Part shown: positions 34,820 to 42,834 of the stretch, one piece after another
Numbering within the stretch: the stretch's first letter is position 1
Layout: every line of letters starts with the position of its first letter
Assembly (NCBI GenBank): GCA_945900965.1
Contig: CAMDKM010000002.1
Location: 62,001-126,000 of the forward strand
Direction: 5' to 3'
Origin: Bordetella parapertussis
GTDB lineage: Bacteria > Pseudomonadota > Gammaproteobacteria > Burkholderiales > JACQAP01
Length of the DNA stretch: 64,000 nucleotides
The notes under the pieces: model-generated
What the model was told of the DNA's origin: nothing
The model's input: only the letters and a program-made list of their open reading frames with translations
Database searches by the model: none
Translations under genes and position numbers: made by a program

Positions 34820-35200
34820 TTGATATCGACTCGGATAGCGGCAATGGTGGCGGCACTGGTCCTGAATGCAGGCGTGGCTGCGGGTGAAGGCACAGCGTCG
34901 TTCCAAGGCAGGTGGCAGGGGCCGTGGTACATCGGCATGAGCAGCGGCAAGGCCTTGCTGGAACTGGGGCCGGACGGGCAGGGGACGATTGCCATGACGC
35001 AACTGGAGGGCTTTGGGAACGCACCGGTGAGTATTAGCCGAGTCGAGACCGAGGGCAAAACGCTTCGATTCAGCGCGGCGGGCGAAAACGGTACCGAGTT
35101 CAAACTCAAGGCACTGCTCAGCAATGACGGCAGGAAGTTAACCGGCAACGGAAAATATGGCGGCTTCGGAGCTCGGGTGGAATTTCGACGACTTGAGTAA
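34820..35200 (+). CDS. Exported hypothetical protein
   Basis: 126 residues. The start chosen is TTG 34820, preceded at good distance by AAGGGAGCG; another TTG lies 24 bp upstream. Leader ISTRIAAMVAALVLNAGVAAG is a signal peptide. The mature part is a small beta-rich domain (FQGRWQGPWYIGMSSGKALLELGPDGQGTIAMTQLEGFG...GNGKYGGFGARVEF), like a lipocalin/calycin-type fold with no recognisable active site. Lies alone between convergent/divergent neighbours. Confidence 0.7.
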   Translation: MISTRIAAMVAALVLNAGVAAGEGTASFQGRWQGPWYIGMSSGKALLELGPDGQGTIAMTQLEGFGNAPVSISRVETEGKTLRFSAAGENGTEFKLKALLSNDGRKLTGNGKYGGFGARVEFRRLE

Positions 35201-35210
35201 TTCAACCCAC

Positions 35211-35297
35211 TGTCATTCCCGCGAAAGCGGGAATCCAGTGAATACGAAATTACCATCAGAATTCAAAATCCGGATTCCCGCCTTCGCGGGAATGACA
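35211..35297. repeat. Paired palindromic repeat (ATTCCCGCGAAAGCGGGAAT type)
   Basis: Left arm 35211-35236 and right arm 35272-35297 are inverted copies, and each is itself a hairpin. This repeat is common between genes in many proteobacteria. It lies between two convergent genes and may serve as a bidirectional transcript-end hairpin. Confidence 0.8.
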
Positions 35298-35309
35298 CAT
35301 ACCGCGGAA

Positions 35310-35690
35310 TCAGTTGGCGGGCAGCGCTTTGATGTAGTCCGCGAGCGCCTGAATCTGTTCTTCCTTGAGCATTTTCCTGTATCCCGGCATCGGTGACTTG
35401 CCTGTCGAGATTTGTTGAATGACTTGTTCGCGCGTCTTCGAGGTGCCGGCCAATTTTGGACCGTCCGCGCCTTTCATGCCGTAGGCCGGATGACACCAGC
35501 TACACTGCGTGGCGAACAATTTCTTTACGTCGATCTGGTACTTTTCCTTGACTGCCGCAGCGGCCACGTTGGTCGCATCTTCCTCGGCGTGAAGGGCGCC
35601 GGATCCTATCAACAGGCTAATCAAGGCCAGCCTCATCCATCGGCCACACAGCGCCTTGCTCGCAATCGCGAGGCTCTCTCCACTCTGCAT
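35310..35690 (-). CDS. Class I cytochrome c, probable electron acceptor of the PQQ dehydrogenase
   Basis: 126 residues from ATG 35690, which has GGAGA at the right distance (ATG 35702 and TTG 35711 are less likely). An N-terminal positively charged stretch and hydrophobic segment (RWMRLALISLLIGSGALHA) form an export signal. Single haem site CSWCH (Cys63, Cys66, His67) and a likely axial Met101 in KSPMPGY. Periplasmic single-haem cytochrome. It follows the PQQ dehydrogenase on the same strand after an intrinsic terminator, so it is expressed by read-through or its own promoter. Role as partner is inferred from position. Confidence 0.87.
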   Translation of the reverse strand: MQSGESLAIASKALCGRWMRLALISLLIGSGALHAEEDATNVAAAAVKEKYQIDVKKLFATQCSWCHPAYGMKGADGPKLAGTSKTREQVIQQISTGKSPMPGYRKMLKEEQIQALADYIKALPAN

Positions 35691-35709
35691 CGAGTTCTCC
35701 ATCGAGATC

Positions 35710-35742
35710 AAAAAAACGGGCGAAGGATTTCTCCTTCGCCCG
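35710..35742 (-). terminator. Rho-independent terminator between PQQ dehydrogenase and cytochrome c
   Basis: Read on the minus strand: 11-bp perfect stem CGGGCGAAGGA / TCCTTCGCCCG, 4-nt loop, then seven T residues. It lies 28 bp after the dehydrogenase stop and 20 bp before the cytochrome start, and probably lowers cytochrome expression relative to the dehydrogenase. Confidence 0.9.
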
Positions 35743-35769
35743 CCATAACGTCAGACGACTGAAACGGGT

Positions 35770-37533
35770 TTACAGGCCGAATACGACCAGCTGACCCGCG
35801 TCCGTCGGCATTTCGGTGAACGGATGGCCGAACAGTCCCGGGAAGTTGCCGGAAACGTGGCTGCCCCAACCGGACGCAACGGCAATGTACTGCTTGCCGC
35901 CGGCCATGTAGGAGATTACACCGCCATGGTGGCCGATGCCGTTGTTGTGCGACCAGAGTTCCTTGCCGGTGCGCGCATCCAGAGCGTGGACGTTGCCGTC
36001 AGCGCCCGGAACGATCACCAGATTGCCCTTGGTGGAAAGCAGCGAGGCGAGCGGCGGGTACTTGAATTCAACGCGCCACTTCATCTTGCCGGAGACCGGA
36101 TCACGTGCCTGCACGGTACCGTAGGCGCCACTTACCGCGGTGCCGTCGGCTTTTTGCTTGGGCGGCTTGGAAGCCCAGCTTGCGCCGAAGTAAGCCTGAC
36201 CGGAGAAATCGGACGGGCGGTCGGACTTGACCACTTCGATGTCAAAGCAGAACTCCTGCGTGACCTTGTACAGCAGGCCGGTTCCCGGATTGAAGGTACC
36301 GGTGTTCCAGCTGATGGCGCCGTCGATCGCCGGGCAGACATCGGAATGCTTGCCTTCCGGCAGTTCACGACGACCAATCAGACGACCATCGCGGGAAACG
36401 CCCTTGATGTAGTTGAAGGTCTCGCCGATCATGTAGGCATTTTCGACTTTCAGCTCGTTGCCGCCGCCGAGTTTGTCGGCGTTGTAAACGAAGATGATGC
36501 CGCCCTTGTTCGGGTGCACCATGTAGCGTGTGCCGCCCTTTTCAAGCTGCATGAATTCGCCCACGGCGCTGTCAAAGTCCCAGGCATCGTGCGGCATTTC
36601 CTGGAAGTAGGATTTCAACTCGCCGGAGTCGGCGTCCAGAACCACAACCGAGGAACTGTACAGGTTGTCGCCAGGACGGGGACCCGAAGTTTTCCAGTCA
36701 TCGCCAGCCCAGTCGTAGTCGGGCGCCGGATTGGCGGTACCCCACCATACCGAGTTGGTCTTCGGATCGTACTGGCCAGTCATCCAGCCGCCGCCGCCGC
36801 CGACCTTCCAGGAATCATTACCCCAGGAAGCACGGGAGCGATCGTCGCCGCCGATGGTGTCGAACTGCCATGCGGTTTCGCCGGTGTTTGCATTGACCGC
36901 GAAGATCGGGCCGCAGCAGCCGGACAATTCGCCGCCGTTCGAACCGATGATGACTTTGTCCTTAACGATCATCGGTGCACCGGTAAAGCCCTTGTTGCCC
37001 TTTTCCACCGTCATGATCATGTTGTCCCACTCGACCTTGCCAGTCTTCTGGTTCAACGCGATCAGGCGACCGTCCACTGTGCCGATGTAAACTTTGCCGT
37101 AGCCGATGGCCAAACCGCGGTTGTACGGGTTGTAGAAGGTGCCTTCTGCGCGCTCGGTGTCGATCTTGGCCTGATAGCGCCAGATCACTGCACCGGTGGC
37201 GCCATCAAGTGCCCACACCTGGCCCGAGGAGCTGGTGTAGTACAGGATGCCGTCCACTGCCAGAGGGAATGACTGAATGCCGCGTTTGGAGGCGGCGGGA
37301 ATGTGCTGCCAGGCTACCTTCATGTTCTTGACGTTGCCGGCATTGATTTGATCCAGGCCACTGTAGTGCCAGCCCTTGAACGACTGGTGATACATCAGCC
37401 AGTTGTTTGCGTCCTTGTCGGCATTCAGCAGCCGATCCCAAGTCACGTCTGCCGACATGGCTTGGGAAGCAATACCGACGAATGCCACCGCGGACAATGC
37501 CTTGGCGACCCCCGAATAAGTCAATCGTTTCAT
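35770..37533 (-). CDS. PQQ-dependent alcohol dehydrogenase with lanthanide-type signature
   Basis: 587 residues with signal peptide (MKRLTYSGVAKALSAVAFVGIASQAMSA). An eight-bladed quinoprotein propeller with tryptophan-docking repeats (GQVWALDGATGAVIWRY, GRLIALNQKTGKVEW). Metal/cofactor residues can be placed as Glu202, Asn268 (TANPAP) and catalytic Asp319 in AWDFDS. Asp321, two residues on, is the extra Asp that marks lanthanide-dependent enzymes. A vicinal Cys206-Cys207 pair is present but sits after Glu202, not in the usual earlier position, where the sequence here reads EGTFYNPYNRG. Periplasmic oxidation of alcohols; substrate (methanol, ethanol or other) not decidable. Good ribosome site (GGGAGAG). 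Confidence 0.9.
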   Translation of the reverse strand: MKRLTYSGVAKALSAVAFVGIASQAMSADVTWDRLLNADKDANNWLMYHQSFKGWHYSGLDQINAGNVKNMKVAWQHIPAASKRGIQSFPLAVDGILYYTSSSGQVWALDGATGAVIWRYQAKIDTERAEGTFYNPYNRGLAIGYGKVYIGTVDGRLIALNQKTGKVEWDNMIMTVEKGNKGFTGAPMIVKDKVIIGSNGGELSGCCGPIFAVNANTGETAWQFDTIGGDDRSRASWGNDSWKVGGGGGWMTGQYDPKTNSVWWGTANPAPDYDWAGDDWKTSGPRPGDNLYSSSVVVLDADSGELKSYFQEMPHDAWDFDSAVGEFMQLEKGGTRYMVHPNKGGIIFVYNADKLGGGNELKVENAYMIGETFNYIKGVSRDGRLIGRRELPEGKHSDVCPAIDGAISWNTGTFNPGTGLLYKVTQEFCFDIEVVKSDRPSDFSGQAYFGASWASKPPKQKADGTAVSGAYGTVQARDPVSGKMKWRVEFKYPPLASLLSTKGNLVIVPGADGNVHALDARTGKELWSHNNGIGHHGGVISYMAGGKQYIAVASGWGSHVSGNFPGLFGHPFTEMPTDAGQLVVFGL

Positions 37534-37786
37534 AACTCTCTCCCGTGGTTTAAATACTTAGGATTGGGTACATCTTGTGAAAATTAGATTGCCCCTTGTT
37601 CGACACCTGAATTTTCTTATCCATACCCAAGCTGCGAGTGTCGGGACATCCGATGGCAAATGTATTCCTCCTGTTTTTCAATTGCAAGAGGACGCCTGGT
37701 CTTTTGCCATGGATGAGGCGACACTAGGCGCTAAAATGCGACTGCTGCACTGCCGCAATTGGGCTTTCCAAATTTCATGATGCAGA

Positions 37787-38221
37787 ATGCAGTCGATGCT
37801 GGCGACTACGGAAACAATTCTTAAACAGATCCGCGACGAGGCCGAGATCCGATTTGTGCGGGCATCCGGTCCGGGCGGACAGAACGTCAACAAGGTATCC
37901 ACGGCGGCCCAACTGTCCTTCGATATCGAGGCGTGCGGGAGTCTGAGCGAGGCCGCCAAGGCTCGTCTTCGAAAACTGGGTGGCCGCCGCGTCAGTGGTG
38001 AAGGGGTGCTGATGATCGACGCGCAGCGCTTCCGAACGCAGGAGGCCAATCGCAAGGACGCCCTGGGTCGACTGGAGGCCCTCATTGGGCAAGCCATGGT
38101 GGCGCCAAAAGCCAGGGTGGCGACCCGGCCCACTGCCGGTGCGCGACGTCGGCGCATCGAGGGCAAGCGCGCACGCTCCGCGCTCAAGGTTCAGCGCAAG
38201 GGTGTTGCGGGGGAGGAGTGA
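37787..38221 (+). CDS. arfB: Alternative ribosome-rescue factor (class I release-factor-like)
   Basis: 144 residues. RF-1 catalytic domain with the GGQ motif (ASGPGGQNVNKVSTA, Gly30-Gly31-Gln32) and no codon-recognition domain, then a Lys/Arg-rich tail (RPTAGARRRRIEGKRARSALKVQRK) that in ArfB enters the empty mRNA channel. Releases peptidyl-tRNA from stalled ribosomes. ATG 37787. The 253 bp upstream, up to the divergent PQQ dehydrogenase, holds no gene that I can see. Confidence 0.92.
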   Translation: MQSMLATTETILKQIRDEAEIRFVRASGPGGQNVNKVSTAAQLSFDIEACGSLSEAAKARLRKLGGRRVSGEGVLMIDAQRFRTQEANRKDALGRLEALIGQAMVAPKARVATRPTAGARRRRIEGKRARSALKVQRKGVAGEE

Positions 38222-38223
38222 AC

Positions 38224-38320
38224 AGGTGAATGAGTGAAGGAGTGAATGGGTGAAGGCGTGAAGGGTGAGGCGCGAGGCGTGAATACCTCGCTCCCCGATC
38301 CTCAATCCCCAATCCTGTCA
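38224..38320. repeat. Half inverted-array element, GTGAATGA dialect
   Basis: Purine-rich arm 38225-38270 (GTGAATGAGTGAAGGAGTGAATGG...) followed by the same CCTCAATCCCCAATCC core found at 9264-9291; the inverted 3' arm is absent. It lies between arfB and corA (convergent). Confidence 0.7.
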
Positions 38321-39388
38321 AAGCCACTTCTTCCACTTGAATATCCCCACCATGACGCCGCTTACCACGGCCATTAGAATCAACGAACCTTCGAAGCCAT
38401 AACGCCACTCCAGCTCCGGAAAGTGTTTGAAGTTCATGCCGAAAATGCCGGAAATGAACGTCAGCGGCATGAAGATGCTGGTAAACAGCGCCAACACCTT
38501 CATCACGCTGTTGGTACGTGTCGTCAGCGTCGAATAGTAGGAATCCAGCATGCCGCCAAGCAGATCGCGGAAGGTGTCGACGCTGTCGGTCACCTGCATG
38601 ATGTGGTCGTGAAGGTCGCGGAAGTAGGCGGCGCTCTTATCGGTGATCAGTGAAGATTCCGAGCGCTGCAAATTCGTCACGGCCTCGCGCAGGGGCCACG
38701 CCGCCTTGCGCACGAAGATCATTTCCCGCTTGAGCGCATGAATGGCGGCCGCCGTATTCGGCTTCGGGTTGCTGATGACAATATCTTCCAGGTGTTCGAT
38801 CTTTTCGCCAAGCGCTTCCAGCACCAAGAAGTAGTTGTCCACTATGACATCCAGAATGGCATAGGCGAGATAGTCGGTGCCTAGCTTGCGCACCTTCCCC
38901 ACGCCCTTGCGGATGCGCTCACGAAGCGGGTCGAAGAAATCGCCAGGCTGTTCCTGGAAGGAAATGACGTAGTTGGGCCCGACGATCAGCGACAATTGTT
39001 CCGTGACGATGTCCGTCTTTGCCGCATCCAGCTCCAGCATCTTGACCACGATGTAAAGATAGTCGCCATAGTCTTCGAATTTCGGCCGCTGTCCGGTGTG
39101 CAGGATGTCTTCCAGCATCAGGGCGTGGAACCCCATGACCCGGCCAAAATTTTCCAGAATGCCGGGTTCGGTGATGTTGTCGACGTTGATCCAGGTAACC
39201 GTCTGGGCGTCCTTGTAGGGGATACATTCATCCACTTGGGCCAGTTCCCTTTCGACCAGATTCTGTTCGTCGTAATCGAACATCGTCACCCGCGGGGCCA
39301 GGGCAGTACTTTCGCCAGTGTAGACCAGCGTACCCGGCGGCAATCCCGGTTTCTTGACCCGCGCGCGCTGAAATTTCTTTTTCGCCAA
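38318..39388 (-). CDS. corA: CorA-family magnesium/cobalt transporter
   Basis: 356 residues. A large cytosolic N-domain, a long stalk helix (about 190-290) and two C-terminal transmembrane helices; the pore signature appears as FGMNFKHFPEL (GMN followed by F) between them. Pentameric divalent-cation channel of the inner membrane. Its C-terminal codons abut the repeat at 38224-38320. Confidence 0.93.
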   Translation of the reverse strand: MAKKKFQRARVKKPGLPPGTLVYTGESTALAPRVTMFDYDEQNLVERELAQVDECIPYKDAQTVTWINVDNITEPGILENFGRVMGFHALMLEDILHTGQRPKFEDYGDYLYIVVKMLELDAAKTDIVTEQLSLIVGPNYVISFQEQPGDFFDPLRERIRKGVGKVRKLGTDYLAYAILDVIVDNYFLVLEALGEKIEHLEDIVISNPKPNTAAAIHALKREMIFVRKAAWPLREAVTNLQRSESSLITDKSAAYFRDLHDHIMQVTDSVDTFRDLLGGMLDSYYSTLTTRTNSVMKVLALFTSIFMPLTFISGIFGMNFKHFPELEWRYGFEGSLILMAVVSGVMVGIFKWKKWL

Positions 39389-39403
39389 AGGTTGTGGGCT
39401 CCG

Positions 39404-39901
39404 TTAACGACGTTCGGGAAGAATACGCTGCAAAAGCGCAATCAGCTTCGCCCTCTCCGGCACCGTCAGATTCTCGACCACGCGCTGCTCGTGGCGGGCA
39501 ACCCGGCGCTTCAGGTTATGCAGCGTGCGGATTCCGGTTGCGGTCAGGTACAACCCGTTGCTGCGCTTGTCCGCAGCGCGTCGTTCCACCAGGTCGCGGT
39601 CGCCGAGTTTGTCGAGCGTATTGACCATGGTGGAGCGGTCCAGGTGCATGGCATCGGCAAGCGCCTGTTGCGTCAGGCCGGGATTGGCCTCGATGATCAC
39701 CATAACGCCGAACAGCCCCGGCGAGATGCCAGTGCCGTTCACGCAATCGGCAAAATCTTCGAATATCGCCTTTTGCGCGAGGCGTAACTGGTAGCCAATC
39801 AGGGAAGGAAGAATTCCCCTGCCCGGCACACGAGGCGCCGCCTGCGCGCGTTGTCCGGCCCCGGCGCTCGATTGTTTGACTTCCAACGGTCTGGTTCCCA
39901 T
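39404..39901 (-). CDS. MarR-family transcriptional regulator
   Basis: 165 residues. Winged-helix core (about 35-150): GLFGVMVIIEANPGLTQQALADAMHLDRSTMVNTLDKLGDRDLVERRAADKRSNGLYLTATG, with the D-K-R-S/N wing typical of MarR. It is divergent from the reductase gene 46 bp away, the arrangement of a local repressor that responds to an aromatic ligand; both promoters and the operator must fit in or near that short gap. Ligand and target are inferred from position only. Confidence 0.9.
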   Translation of the reverse strand: MGTRPLEVKQSSAGAGQRAQAAPRVPGRGILPSLIGYQLRLAQKAIFEDFADCVNGTGISPGLFGVMVIIEANPGLTQQALADAMHLDRSTMVNTLDKLGDRDLVERRAADKRSNGLYLTATGIRTLHNLKRRVARHEQRVVENLTVPERAKLIALLQRILPERR

Positions 39902-39947
39902 ACTTGAAAAATCATCTTAGTGCATCGCGAGCGCTCCCGCCAGAGAC

Positions 39948-40994
39948 ATGAGTTTTACCGTGACCATTGCCGACCTCGGACGCGCAGCGCCGGCCGAGGC
40001 CGGACAAACCGTACTCGATGCCTTGCTCGCGCACGGCATCGGCTTTTCCTACAGTTGTCAGGCCGGCAACTGCGGTACCTGCCGATGCGAGCTGGTTTCC
40101 GGGGATATTACCGAACTGGAATTTTCCGAACACGCGCTCAACGAGGGCGAGCGCGGACGCGGCATCGTGCTGGCTTGTCGCGCGCAAGTTTGGGGGGATG
40201 TGGTGGTGCGCAGGCTGGATGCGGAAGAGTTTGTGGTGCATCCATCCCGGGTCATGCGCTGCCGGGTCGCCGCGATGGACCGGCTGACTCATGACATTTT
40301 GGGCCTGCGTCTGGATATCGAGACTGGCGGACCCTTCACGTTTTCGGCCGGACAGTATGGCCAGGTGGAGTTTTCGCTTGCGCCCGGCTCGGTTCGGGAT
40401 TTTTCGATGGCGAACCGGCCCGATCAGCCGGAGCTCGAATTTCACATCCGTGTGATGTCCGGCGGTTCGGTCAGCCAGCGCATTGCGGGCGGGTTGAAGA
40501 CGGGGGACCGGGTGAAGGTGTCGGGTCCGCTGGGTACTTCCTATCTGCGCTCCGATCATGCCGGTCCGATGTTGTGTATTGCCGGCGGAAGCGGCATGGC
40601 GCCGATCAAGTCGATCCTCGAGACCGCTCTGGCTGCCGGGTACGCTCATCCGATTTACGTTTATTTCGGGGTACGCGGGGAGCGCGATGTCTATTTCGAG
40701 GCAGAACTGGCGGAATTGCAGCGCCGCCATGGGAATTTCAAGGCGCAAGTCGTGTTGTCCGACCCGGGACAAACGCGCGCGACAGAAACCTTGTTGCCCA
40801 GAAGGCTGGGGTGGGTGACTGACGTCGTAGCCGAGGATTTTCCAAGTCTGGCCGGGTTCAAGATGTATTTCGCCGGTCCACCGCCGATGGTCGATGCGGC
40901 GACCGAACTCTCGCGCAACCGGGGCGTGCCCGGGCGCGATATTCACGCCGATGGGTTTTATCCGGCGCCCCGGCTTGCTCAGGCGGCGGGATGA
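39948..40994 (+). CDS. Oxygenase reductase: 2Fe-2S ferredoxin, FAD and NAD domains
   Basis: 348 residues. N-terminal plant-type ferredoxin with Cys37, Cys42, Cys45, Cys77 (CQAGNCGTCRC...C), then an FAD-binding domain (RDFSMAN) and an NAD-binding domain (CIAGGSGMAPIKSIL, and AGPPPMVDA near the end). This domain order is that of electron-transfer components of ring-hydroxylating dioxygenases and multicomponent mono-oxygenases. It passes electrons from NAD(P)H, here most likely to the di-iron protein two genes on. First gene of the locus; its stop overlaps the next start (ATGA, 40991-40994). Confidence 0.9.
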   Translation: MSFTVTIADLGRAAPAEAGQTVLDALLAHGIGFSYSCQAGNCGTCRCELVSGDITELEFSEHALNEGERGRGIVLACRAQVWGDVVVRRLDAEEFVVHPSRVMRCRVAAMDRLTHDILGLRLDIETGGPFTFSAGQYGQVEFSLAPGSVRDFSMANRPDQPELEFHIRVMSGGSVSQRIAGGLKTGDRVKVSGPLGTSYLRSDHAGPMLCIAGGSGMAPIKSILETALAAGYAHPIYVYFGVRGERDVYFEAELAELQRRHGNFKAQVVLSDPGQTRATETLLPRRLGWVTDVVAEDFPSLAGFKMYFAGPPPMVDAATELSRNRGVPGRDIHADGFYPAPRLAQAAG

Positions 40995-41923
40995 ACCAAG
41001 ATGCCCTGCTTGCCGGTCGGGTGGCGATCGTGACCGGGGGCGCGCGCGGTATCGGCCTGGCCATTACCGAGGCTTTGCACGAACTGGGGGCCACGGTCGT
41101 GGTGGCCGACAGTGGCGTATCGATTGGCGGCGAGAATCCCGAGCCGTCGGTTGCACAAGGTGTGGCCGTGCGGCTTGGTGCACGTGCTCGTGCATTCGGA
41201 GAGGATCTTTGTGCGGCCGGTTCGCCCGGCAGACTGGTCGATTTTGCCGTGGAATCCTGCGGCGCCATCGACATTGTTGTCAACAACGCTGCCATCTTGC
41301 GCGACGCCCTGATATTCAAGGCCGAGCAGGTGGACTGGGAACGGGTAATCGCGAACAATCTGTCGGTTCCCTTTTCGCTACTGGCCGCGGCCACGCCGCG
41401 AATGCGCGAGCAACAGAAAAACGGCCGGGCGCCCGGCCGCATCGTCAATATGGTTTCCAGTGCGGGATTGTTCGGGAACTTCGGCCAGTCCGCCTATGCT
41501 TCGGCGAAGGCCGGATTGTTCGGATTGACGCGAGTGGTGGCGATGGACATGGCCCGCTCCCAGGTGGCCTGTAATGCCATTGCGCCCTTTGCTGCCACAC
41601 GAGTCACCGATTCCATCCGCCCCGCAAACGATACACAGGCTGACTACAAGCGCCGTGCGCTGACGGTACCGGCGCAATACGTCGCCAATCTGACGGCGTT
41701 TTTGTGCTCCGGCTTGCATGAAATGACGGGACAGTTGTTCGGAGTGCGCGGTCGGGAGTTGTTCGTGTTTTCCCAGCCCAGACCAGTTGCCCGATCCTTG
41801 ATGAAAGCAGGTCCAGATCGAGACTTCGCGGGACTGTCAGAATTTTTGGGCGGCGAAGCGGCTGCCAAGCTGACCAGTCTTGCCACTGATCTGGAACATT
41901 TCAGCAGCGAACCCCTCGTTTGA
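40991..41923 (+). CDS. SDR oxidoreductase in the aromatic-acid locus
   Basis: 310 residues. Cofactor loop TGGARGIG (15-22), NNAAILRDALIFK (98 on), catalytic Ser156/157, Tyr169 and Lys173. The D-A-L-I-F-K and C-terminal extension (about 60 residues after the SDR core, ending HFSSEPLV) resemble the 3-hydroxyacyl-CoA dehydrogenase units of multifunctional enzymes, which suggests a CoA-thioester or a diol substrate. Translationally coupled to the reductase and 10 bp upstream of the di-iron protein, so it probably acts on the oxygenase product. Confidence 0.88.
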   Translation: MNQDALLAGRVAIVTGGARGIGLAITEALHELGATVVVADSGVSIGGENPEPSVAQGVAVRLGARARAFGEDLCAAGSPGRLVDFAVESCGAIDIVVNNAAILRDALIFKAEQVDWERVIANNLSVPFSLLAAATPRMREQQKNGRAPGRIVNMVSSAGLFGNFGQSAYASAKAGLFGLTRVVAMDMARSQVACNAIAPFAATRVTDSIRPANDTQADYKRRALTVPAQYVANLTAFLCSGLHEMTGQLFGVRGRELFVFSQPRPVARSLMKAGPDRDFAGLSEFLGGEAAAKLTSLATDLEHFSSEPLV

Positions 41924-41933
41924 AGGCCATACC

Positions 41934-42635
41934 ATGACTGCCTCCGCAAAACTTGAAGTCAAAACCGCCGCCGAGCTGGCGCAACAGCCCGAGGAATACC
42001 AGACCGCGGTCAAGAAAATCGTCATCAGCCATGCGGTCAATGAGCTATATGGCGCTCAAGTATTCGACGAACCGGCCATCGCGCTGGCGCCCACACCTTA
42101 CGCCAAATGGCTGACCTGCCGGGTGGCGATGGAGGAGTACCATCATCATGTGCGCTTTCGTGGACTGGCGGAAGAAATCGGCGTGCCGGCGCAGATGATG
42201 GACCCGAAGGTCAAGAAGCCCCTGACGATTTTCGAATTCCAGTTGAAGACCTGGGTCGAGTTCTGCGTCATCAAGGCAGTAGCGGACTATGCCGAGATCC
42301 TGCAAGTCGAGGATCTTTTGCATTGCAGTTTCCACCCGCTGCGCAATCTGGCGCGCATTACCATGCCGGAGGAAAAATTCCATGCCAAATTCGGCAAGGA
42401 TTTCTGCATGGAACTGATTCAGACCCCGACGGGCCGTGCCGAAGTGCAGGATGCCATCAATCGTTATTTTCCGATCACGCCGGGATTTTTCGGCGCCAGC
42501 CAGTCGAAAAACAACGAAATGTACATTCGCTGGGGCCTGAAGAGCCGCACCAATGATCAGATGCGGGAAGATTTCCTCGACCGGGTGAGTGATCTGGTGG
42601 AAAAGAATCTTGGATTGTCATTGCCGAAAATATGA
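41934..42635 (+). CDS. PaaA/BoxB-like ferritin-fold di-iron oxygenase component
   Basis: 233 residues from ATG 41934. A four-helix ferritin-like protein of the phenylacetate-catabolic (PaaA/PaaC) superfamily. Di-iron ligands can be proposed: Glu37 (HAVNELYG), Glu67/68 with His70/71 (MEEYHHH), Glu109 (WVEF) or Glu121, and Glu147 with His150 (PEEKFH), so the site looks complete, unlike the PaaC subunit. Shorter than PaaA (about 310) or BoxB (about 475). With the reductase encoded upstream it should form a two-component mono-oxygenase or epoxidase. Substrate unknown; gentisate enzymes follow directly. Confidence 0.82.
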   Translation: MTASAKLEVKTAAELAQQPEEYQTAVKKIVISHAVNELYGAQVFDEPAIALAPTPYAKWLTCRVAMEEYHHHVRFRGLAEEIGVPAQMMDPKVKKPLTIFEFQLKTWVEFCVIKAVADYAEILQVEDLLHCSFHPLRNLARITMPEEKFHAKFGKDFCMELIQTPTGRAEVQDAINRYFPITPGFFGASQSKNNEMYIRWGLKSRTNDQMREDFLDRVSDLVEKNLGLSLPKI

Positions 42636-42637
42636 AA

Positions 42638-42826
42638 ACCGTTCGACGCAAAGCCGCAAAGACGCGAAGGAAAATCAACTTCGATTCAGGAATCAAATGC
42701 TGAATGAACGTTTTTCTGCCAATTTTCGATAGACTTAATAGGACTCTGAGCATGCAATTCGTATCTTGCTCAACGAATCGTTCTCTGAATTTCCTTTGCG
42801 TCTTTGCGCCTTTGCGTCAAGGGCCT
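42638..42826. repeat. Inverted-array element, CGCAAAG dialect (before gentisate dioxygenase)
   Basis: 5' arm 42642-42670 (TTCGACGCAAAGCCGCAAAGACGCGAAGG in units of 8-9), junction GGAAAATCAA at 42669-42678, core about 110 nt, 3' arm 42789-42819 (TTTCCTTTGCGTCTTTGCGCC...). It fills the gap between the di-iron gene and the dioxygenase. Confidence 0.85.
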
Positions 42827-42834
42827 GAAAGAGA

